Assembly (NCBI GenBank): GCA_934869045.1
Contig: CAKXAF010000109.1
Span: 1-8,326, forward strand
Length of the DNA: 8,326 nucleotides
Reading direction: 5' to 3'
Source: an uncultured Nitrososphaerota archaeon
GTDB lineage: Bacteria; Bacillota; Clostridia; Oscillospirales; Ruminococcaceae
The notes under the pieces were generated by a model, which was not told the origin of the DNA, searched no databases, and saw nothing but the letters and a program-made list of their open reading frames with translations. The position numbers were made by a program, and so were the translations under genes. This document shows, in pieces, positions 6,935 through 8,326 of the stretch (positions within the stretch are counted from its first letter, which is position 1; every line of letters starts with the position of its first letter).

Positions 6935-8326
6935 TTATGCCTGCGGAGCCTTATCCGATGGCTCTTCCTTAGGCTGCTGGTTGGGGTATTCCTTTTCCCG
7001 GCCCTTTACCAAAGCCGGATTTTTCGATTTCGCCGTAGGGACCGAAAAAACGAATTCCGTATATTCTCCCTGCACGCTCTTGACAATGATGTCGCCGCCG
7101 TGGAGGTTGATAATGGACCGGACCAGATAGAGGCCCAGCCCCACGCCGTTTTTATCCACGCCCCGTGAGCGGTCGGTTTTATAGAATCGGTCAAATACAC
7201 GCGGGATCTCTTCCTTGGAAAGTCCTTCTCCGCTGTTGCGGATGCCGACATAGGTCATACTGGCGTCCACGCTGAAGGAGAATTCCAGGTAGCCCCCCTC
7301 GCTGACAAATTTCACCGCGTTGTCCACCAGGTTGTAGACCACCTGGTGAATCAGATCCGGATCGGCGTCAACCATCACCTTATCCGTATCCAGTCCCCGG
7401 ATATCCAGCTTTTTCTGCTCGATGCTCTGCTCAAAGGAAAACACCGTCTCGCAGATGATCTCCAAAATATTGAACGGGGTCGTCTGAACCTTCAGTTCAC
7501 CGGCTTCGATGCGGGAAAGGTTGAGCATGCTCCGCACCAACCGGGACAACCGCTTGACCTCATCGGAAACGATCCGCAGATAGTGTCGCTCCTGATCCTT
7601 GCCGATGGTGCCGTCCAAAATACCGTCGATAAAACCTGCGATAGAGGTCATGGGCGTCTTCAGCTCATGGGAGACGTTGGCGATAAAGCTCCGGCGCATG
7701 GATTCCAGTTCGGAAAGGGACCGCGCCATGTTGTTGAAGGACATGGCCAGCTGCCCGATCTCGTCGTCGCCGTCAATCCGGATGCGGGTGGTAAAATCCC
7801 CCTGCCCAAATTTTTTCGCCGCCGTGGACATCTCCCGCAGAGGCCGCACCATCTTCAGGGTGACAAAATATGTGGCCACAAAGGAAATCAGCAGCACCGC
7901 CACGGCGGAAATCAGGAAGATCTTGATCATCTCTGTAAGAAAGGTCCGCATATCCGCGTTATCCGCGGATACGAACAGGTATCCAACCGTCCCCGCAGAG
8001 GTCTTTACCGGCTGACAGACGGTGAATTTCGGCGTCTTGTAGAGATTTTCCAGGCGTCCGACTTCGCTGTACTGCCCCGCATCCGCCTTCCGCAGGATCG
8101 AGGCGGGGATCTGATAGGTGCTGTGGACCACACAGCTGCTTCCCTCGGTGCAGAGCAGGGTCTTTCCGTTGATATCCGTCAGGAAAATCGTCGTGTCATT
8201 GGATTCCGAAAGCGCGGTCAGTGTCGGCGCCAGAGCGTCCCGGTCCAGCAAAAGCCGGGAATCCACCCGCTCCAGCACATATCCCCTTGCCACCGTTGTG
8301 CAGTTGGTCAGCAGGCTGATCTTTTC
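6935..8326 (-). CDS. Sensor histidine kinase (HAMP, HisKA, HATPase), 5' end outside the window
   Basis: A membrane sensor kinase of a two-component system. The frame is open from the right edge, so the N-terminus (cytoplasmic start and first membrane helix) is missing; at least 463 codons are present. Numbered from the internal GTG at 8293, residues 1-120 are an extracellular sensor domain of PAS/Cache-like appearance with Cys48 and Cys54. A membrane helix lies at about 121-145 and HAMP at about 146-198. HisKA has the phospho-acceptor His209 in SHELKTP. The ATPase domain has the N-box NLVDNAVKF (Asn325), a G1 box reading RNSGEG, the F-box DRFYKTDRSRG, and the G2 box GVGLGLYLV. A charged, proline-rich tail of about 30 residues ends the protein. 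A response regulator gene is expected beyond the right edge. The architecture is of the PhoR/ResE/WalK class. The neighbouring htrA suggests envelope stress sensing, but the signal is unknown. Normal G1 boxes begin with Asp, so Asn here is a notable variant. Confidence 0.92.
   Translation of the reverse strand, partial: EKISLLTNCTTVARGYVLERVDSRLLLDRDALAPTLTALSESNDTTIFLTDINGKTLLCTEGSSCVVHSTYQIPASILRKADAGQYSEVGRLENLYKTPKFTVCQPVKTSAGTVGYLFVSADNADMRTFLTEMIKIFLISAVAVLLISFVATYFVTLKMVRPLREMSTAAKKFGQGDFTTRIRIDGDDEIGQLAMSFNNMARSLSELESMRRSFIANVSHELKTPMTSIAGFIDGILDGTIGKDQERHYLRIVSDEVKRLSRLVRSMLNLSRIEAGELKVQTTPFNILEIICETVFSFEQSIEQKKLDIRGLDTDKVMVDADPDLIHQVVYNLVDNAVKFVSEGGYLEFSFSVDASMTYVGIRNSGEGLSKEEIPRVFDRFYKTDRSRGVDKNGVGLGLYLVRSIINLHGGDIIVKSVQGEYTEFVFSVPTAKSKNPALVKGREKEYPNQQPKEEPSDKAPQA

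Overview
The window looks like a chromosomal segment of a moderately GC-rich Gram-positive anaerobe of the Clostridia, most plausibly an Oscillospiraceae/Ruminococcaceae-type gut bacterium. This is inferred from four things: strong AGGAGG ribosome sites, strong C/G-ending codon use in most of the window, a Firmicutes-style HtrA with a long disordered cytoplasmic tail, and a PhoR/ResE-like sensor kinase. No mobile element, tRNA, rRNA or CRISPR array was found.

Left half (+ strand, 26-5101): a compact three-gene operon. Two full-length ABC exporter half-transporters (760 and about 746 residues) flank a 165-residue DUF1854-family protein. Gaps are 21 and 33 nt, and each gene has its own ribosome site. 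Both exporters carry the same unusual N-terminal extension: about 125-145 residues of soluble, predicted PH-like fold followed by a CxxC...CxxC zinc ribbon. The usual six-helix exporter domain and a C-terminal ATPase domain follow. Both ATPase domains retain all catalytic motifs. The likely product is a heterodimeric exporter with DUF1854 as an accessory subunit; the substrate is unknown. Proteobacterial relatives of this module are associated in databases with cyanophycin metabolism, but no cyanophycin gene is visible here. The operon ends in a strong hairpin that lies inside the last codons of the third gene.

Right half (- strand, 5133-8326): an envelope-stress style pair. A sensor histidine kinase runs off the right edge of the window and lacks its N-terminus. 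A membrane-anchored HtrA/DegP-type serine protease with one PDZ domain follows after a 182-nt gap. That gap holds a probable terminator for the kinase gene and an AT-rich stretch with an inverted repeat upstream of htrA. A kinase placed next to htrA recalls CssRS-HtrA and WalK-HtrA arrangements, but a regulatory link is inference only. The two halves converge on the 31-nt interval 5102-5132.

The best candidate for a little-described system is the ABC/DUF1854/ABC cassette with its paired zinc-ribbon sensory or assembly domains.
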